A stretch of DNA of 16,817 bases, taken from Vulcanimicrobiota bacterium (GTDB lineage Bacteria; Vulcanimicrobiota; Vulcanimicrobiia; Vulcanimicrobiales; Vulcanimicrobiaceae). This document shows positions 13,895 through 16,817 of this stretch, piece after piece. The notes below the pieces were generated by a model. That model had not been told where the DNA came from and ran no database searches. It saw nothing but the letters and a program-made list of their open reading frames with translations. Within the stretch, counting starts at the first letter, position 1, and the number at the start of each line of letters is the position of its first letter. Position numbers and translations under genes: made by a program. The DNA lies in assembly GCA_030038335.1 (NCBI GenBank), contig JASHPC010000137.1, positions 1 through 16,817 of the forward strand, written 5' to 3'.

Positions 13895-14310
13895 GCTCGA
13901 TCATGGCACTCGACGTCGGCGAGAAGCGCATCGGCGTCGCGATTTCAGGGCCCGGTGAGAGTTACGCCTTGCCGATCGGAACGATCGAACGCACGGCGCT
14001 CGATCGCGATCTCGAGCGAATCCTTGAATACGTATCGGAGTACGACGTGTGCGATCTCGTTCTCGGCGACCCCGTCACGCTCTCTGGTGAGCGAGGCATT
14101 GCAGCGAAGAAAATGGACGCGTTTGCGGAGCGCCTTCGCGCGGTCTTTCCGGGAACGATCCATCGCATCGACGAGCGGCTAACGACGGCACAGGCGACGA
14201 AGGTTATGATCGACGCCGATGCGTCACGAAAGCGCCGTCGCCAGGCCGTTGACAAGATGGCAGCAGCGCTCATCCTCGAGACCTTCTTGGCGCGCCGGCG
14301 CAGATCGTGA
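13891..14310 (+). CDS. ruvX: Holliday junction resolvase-like RuvX/YqgF nuclease
   Basis: A 139-residue RNase H-fold protein of the YqgF/RuvX family, linked to 16S rRNA 5'-end processing and, in some bacteria, Holliday junction cleavage. Candidate metal-binding residues are Asp8 (ALDVGEKRIGVAIS), Asp94 (RIDERLTT) and Asp121 (AVDKMAAALIL), in the family order. The middle block reads LVLGDPVTLSGE where many members have VGLPLNMDG. ATG 13891 overlaps the recO stop (ATGA); the long frame reaching back to 13618 is a shadow of recO. The stop overlaps mltG (GTGA). RuvX next to mltG and a DUF1292 gene also occurs in Bacillus (yrrK-yrzB-yrrL). Confidence 0.94.
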   Translation: MSSIMALDVGEKRIGVAISGPGESYALPIGTIERTALDRDLERILEYVSEYDVCDLVLGDPVTLSGERGIAAKKMDAFAERLRAVFPGTIHRIDERLTTAQATKVMIDADASRKRRRQAVDKMAAALILETFLARRRRS

Positions 14311-15293
14311 AGGTCTTCGGCATCGTCGCCGGCGTCGCGATCGTCGCGCTGTGCGGCATCGGGGCATATTTTGCGTACGCCGTCTACATGGACACGGGCC
14401 GGCCAGTCGCCGCCACGACGGTGATCGTTCCTTCCGGCTCGTCGTTCGACAGCGTCCTCACAGCGCTCACCGAAGAGGGCGTGATCGCGCACCCGTTGCC
14501 CCTTCACGTGGTGGCTCGTATAAACGGAGAGCAGACGAAAGTGCGAGCGGGAGAGTATCGCTTCGCGCCGCACCAGACCGAAGCGAAAGTTCTCGACGCG
14601 CTCGTCACGCAAGGAGCGGCCGTCGCTCGATGGGTGACGATACCCGAGGGTTTCACCGACGCGCAAATCGCGCAACGTCTCGCAGATTCCGGTGTCGGAA
14701 ACGCCCGCGAGCTCGCGCGCGCGTTCGCGACGACATCCTTAGACGTGGACGGAACGAAGACGCAGAGCCTCGAGGGCTTTCTCTTTCCGGACACGTACCT
14801 CGTGCCGGTCGGCGCCTCTCCGCAAGCGATCGAGTCGCAACTCGAGGCGTCGTTCAAAGCGGCGCTTCCGCCGGATGCGAAACAGCGCGCGGACGCGTTG
14901 CACATGACCGTTCCGCAAGTCGTCACCATCGCCTCGCTCGTGGAACGTGAAGCAAAGATCGACCGCGACCGGCCGCTGATTGCCGGCGTCATCTACAACC
15001 GGCTGCACCTCGGGATGCCGCTACAGATCGACGCAACGATCGAATACGCGTTGCCGCATCACAAGCCCGAGCTCTCGCACGCCGACCTCGCGCTGAACTC
15101 GCCCTATAACACGTACCTGCACGAGGGGCTGCCACCGACGCCGATCGCAAATCCTGGGCGCGCCTCGCTCGAGGCGGCTTTTCATCCCGCGGCGACGAAA
15201 GCGCTGTACTACGTGTATTGCGGAAACGGCGGCCACGTCTTTGCCGAGACGCTCGCAGAGCACGAAGCAAACGTCGCGCGATGCTTGAAGTAG
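14307..15293 (+). CDS. mltG: Endolytic murein transglycosylase MltG (YceG)
   Basis: A 328-residue membrane-anchored lytic transglycosylase that cuts new glycan strands inside the chain and may set their length. An N-terminal membrane segment (VFGIVAGVAIVALCGIGAYFAYAV, cited in part: residues about 3-26) is followed by a LysM-like subdomain (about 35-100) with VIVPSGSSFDSVL, then the YceG catalytic domain. The catalytic Glu is one of Glu213/Glu215 in IASLVEREAKI. Other hallmarks are LEGFLFPDTYLVP, VIYNRLHLGMPLQIDATIEY, NSPYNTYLHEGLPPTPIANPG and the final YYVYCGNGGHVFAETLAEH. GTG 14307 overlaps the ruvX stop (GTGA). It is of family length and intact. Confidence 0.96.
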   Translation: MKVFGIVAGVAIVALCGIGAYFAYAVYMDTGRPVAATTVIVPSGSSFDSVLTALTEEGVIAHPLPLHVVARINGEQTKVRAGEYRFAPHQTEAKVLDALVTQGAAVARWVTIPEGFTDAQIAQRLADSGVGNARELARAFATTSLDVDGTKTQSLEGFLFPDTYLVPVGASPQAIESQLEASFKAALPPDAKQRADALHMTVPQVVTIASLVEREAKIDRDRPLIAGVIYNRLHLGMPLQIDATIEYALPHHKPELSHADLALNSPYNTYLHEGLPPTPIANPGRASLEAAFHPAATKALYYVYCGNGGHVFAETLAEHEANVARCLK

Positions 15294-15304
15294 GGGAATT
15301 TGAA

Positions 15305-15574
15305 GTGCACCCAAAGGGTTTAGACGTCAACGACGTCGTACCGGTCGGTCCCGACGATGCCAAGTTAGATTTTACCGTCGTCGCGTTGCTCGAAGACGAC
15401 GAGAACGGCACGCCGTATGCAGTCCTGATGTATGAGTCTGCTGAAGATGACGAGCAGACGTTCATCGTGACGGACGTGGATGGCAAGATGCTCGAGGACG
15501 AAGCACTCGCACAAGACATTCTCGACGACTATCTAGCACTCGTCGACGAGCAAGACGAGAACGGCAAAGTCTAG
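15305..15574 (+). CDS. Small acidic DUF1292-like protein
   Basis: An 89-residue strongly acidic protein resembling the DUF1292 (YrzB) family, which has no established role. The core pattern is a strand pair around FTVVALLEDDENGTPYAVLM, then YESAEDDEQTFIVTDVDGK and an acidic C-terminal helix (LAQDILDDYLALVDEQ). GTG 15305 is chosen because AGGGGA (15292-15297) lies 7 bases upstream; ATG 15281, overlapping the end of mltG, is the alternative and would add eight residues with AT-rich third positions unlike the neighbours. The neighbours ruvX and mltG are the same as for YrzB in Bacillus, which supports the family call. The stop shares its G with the next start (TAGTG). Confidence 0.8.
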   Translation: MHPKGLDVNDVVPVGPDDAKLDFTVVALLEDDENGTPYAVLMYESAEDDEQTFIVTDVDGKMLEDEALAQDILDDYLALVDEQDENGKV

Positions 15575-16704
15575 TGCGGGCGCTTTTTCTTTCAGCCAGC
15601 GTCGGTGACGGACATTCGTCTGCGGCAAATGCCGTCTGCGCGGCGCTCGACGACGTCGCTCCCGGAACGCGCGCCCTCGTCGTCGATTCGTATCGCTACG
15701 CGGCGCTCGTTGTGTCGGGCGTCGTTTCGGGCGGGTATCTGCAGATGGTAAAGACAATTCCGCAGATGTACCGCTATCTCTACCATCGAGCGGAACGCGC
15801 GACGGAGGTGGGACCATTTCGCACGTGGGCGCATCAGTTTACCGCGGGGAATTTGCGATCGCTCATGAAGGCCGAGCGCCCGGACATCGTGATCTGCACG
15901 CATGCGTTTCCGTGCGGCGCGATGGCGGAGTATAAAGTCGCGTACGACGACGCGCCTCCGGTATTAGGTGTTGTCACTGATTTTGCGGTACACGGATTCT
16001 GGGTGCACGACAACGTCGACGCGTACGCCGTCGCAACCGACGCGCTGCGCGAGAATCTCATCCGCCGTGGCATCGCCGCAGATCGTATCGTCACCTCGGG
16101 AATACCCGTACATCCGCGCTTCGCTCGCGGCAGCGAGACGGCGGCGGCGCTGCGCGGTCGGCTAGGGCTGCCACTGCACTCGCCGATCGTGCTCATCATG
16201 GGTGGCGGGCTTGGCATAGGACCGCTCGCGCGCATGATGACCGCGATCGACGAACTGGACGAGTCCGTCGCGATCGTTGCCATTGCCGGACGCAACGCTC
16301 GGGCGGAGCGACGTGCACAGACGGTGGCCGAGCGTCTCCATCGAACGGTGCGTGTCCTCGGGTTCGTCGAGAACGTGTACGACTATATGCACGCGTGCGA
16401 CGTGCTCGTCACAAAGCCCGGCGGATTGACGGCAGCCGAGGCGCTAGCGGCAGAAATACCGATGGTGCTGTGCCGTCCGCTCCCAGGGCAGGAAGAACGC
16501 AATGCACGCGTTCTGGTAGAGGCGAGGTGCGCGCTTCGCGTACGAGCGGTCGGCGAGCTCCCGTTGCTGCTCGGCTCGCTACTTCACGACGACGAGCGCA
16601 AGGCTCGAATGCGGCTTGCGGCGACGGACTTCGGGAAGCCTCTTGCGGCGCAAGCGGTCGCCACGACAATCGCGCAAATGGCTGTCAGCGAAGCTGTCGC
16701 CTAA
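15574..16704 (+). CDS. GT28 glycosyltransferase, MGDG synthase/UgtP-like
   Basis: A 376-residue GT-B glycosyltransferase of family 28, with an N-terminal MGDG-synthase-type domain (about 10-170) and a MurG-like C-terminal donor domain (about 190-350). Relatives such as UgtP put glucose or galactose onto diacylglycerol to make glycolipids or lipoteichoic acid anchors. Visible motifs are the entry FLSASVGDGHSSAANAV, the VVTDFAVHGFWVHD block, the GGGLGIG turn, and the donor motif KPGGLTAAE (Lys281-Glu289). GTG 15574 overlaps the upstream stop by one base. Next to mltG it fits an envelope role, and the lipid acceptor fits the neighbouring dgkA only loosely. The exact acceptor and sugar cannot be read from sequence; peptidoglycan MurG is unlikely because the N-terminal domain is MGDG-type. 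Confidence 0.9.
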   Translation: MRALFLSASVGDGHSSAANAVCAALDDVAPGTRALVVDSYRYAALVVSGVVSGGYLQMVKTIPQMYRYLYHRAERATEVGPFRTWAHQFTAGNLRSLMKAERPDIVICTHAFPCGAMAEYKVAYDDAPPVLGVVTDFAVHGFWVHDNVDAYAVATDALRENLIRRGIAADRIVTSGIPVHPRFARGSETAAALRGRLGLPLHSPIVLIMGGGLGIGPLARMMTAIDELDESVAIVAIAGRNARAERRAQTVAERLHRTVRVLGFVENVYDYMHACDVLVTKPGGLTAAEALAAEIPMVLCRPLPGQEERNARVLVEARCALRVRAVGELPLLLGSLLHDDERKARMRLAATDFGKPLAAQAVATTIAQMAVSEAVA

Positions 16705-16718
16705 CCGCGACCGCGCGT

Positions 16719-16817
16719 ATGAAACGACAAATGCCTTTCATTGTGGCCGCGCTCTTTTGTGCGTTTGCCGGCTGGACTAACGCGGCTCCCGCGCGTCCTA
16801 GCAACGCCTGGTTCGAA
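16719..16817 (+). CDS. Exported protein, N-terminal fragment only
   Basis: The frame from ATG 16719 stays open to the window edge (33 codons). It reads MKRQMPFIVAALFCAFAGW followed by TNAAPARPSNAWFE: a basic start, a hydrophobic core and an Ala-x-Ala-like cleavage region near residue 22, so a Sec signal peptide is likely. It begins 14 bases after the GT28 gene. No domain is visible in the part present, and no clear Shine-Dalgarno is seen. It could belong to the same transcript. Confidence 0.6.
   Translation, partial: MKRQMPFIVAALFCAFAGWTNAAPARPSNAWFE

Overview
The window is a GC-rich bacterial chromosome segment, packed almost without gaps with genes on the + strand only. It holds 21 complete or partial protein genes (one more is cut at each edge, both counted here), no RNA gene, no insertion sequence and no CRISPR array. 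The gene content is core housekeeping. About half of the starts are GTG and roughly nine neighbouring pairs overlap by 1 to 14 bases. The order HIT, rpsU, yqeY, nfeD, floA, (small gene), phoH, ybeY, dgkA, (CBS gene), cdd, recO matches the block known from Bacillus and other Firmicutes, but the base composition and the translated 'CHPERS' palindromes suggest an uncultured high-GC lineage. My best guess, from memory and not verified, is Candidatus Eremiobacterota (WPS-2) or a neighbouring phylum.

Layout. Region 1 (1-5537): the end of prmC (release-factor methyltransferase), pyrG (CTP synthase), a WaaE-like family 2 glycosyltransferase, a family 4 glycosyltransferase, and a secreted beta-rich protein with a copper-amine-oxidase-like stalk domain. 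The last four are nearly back to back or overlapping, which suggests one transcript. Region 2 (5561-11411): HIT hydrolase, then a clear promoter in front of rpsU (S21), yqeY, the membrane protease nfeD with its partner floA, a small membrane-anchored protein, phoH, ybeY and a long dgkA. Region 3 (11407-15293): an extended -10 promoter at the dgkA stop codon drives a CBS/CorC-type membrane protein, cdd, recO, ruvX and mltG. Region 4 (15305-16817): a DUF1292-like acidic protein, a UgtP/MGDG-synthase-like GT28 glycosyltransferase, and the signal peptide of an exported protein cut by the window edge.

The genes link translation and ribosome maturation (PrmC, S21, YqeY, YbeY, PhoH), pyrimidine metabolism (PyrG, Cdd), DNA repair (RecO, RuvX) and envelope building (glycosyltransferases, NfeD/FloA, DgkA, MltG, GT28).

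I found no clearly new defence or mobile system. The most unusual signals are three copies of a short palindromic element that are translated in frame inside two genes and show compensating stem changes; a dgkA whose extra C-terminal half looks like a PAP2 phosphatase domain that has lost its catalytic residues; and a glycosyltransferase whose conserved N-terminus can only begin at a non-standard start codon overlapping the pyrG stop.
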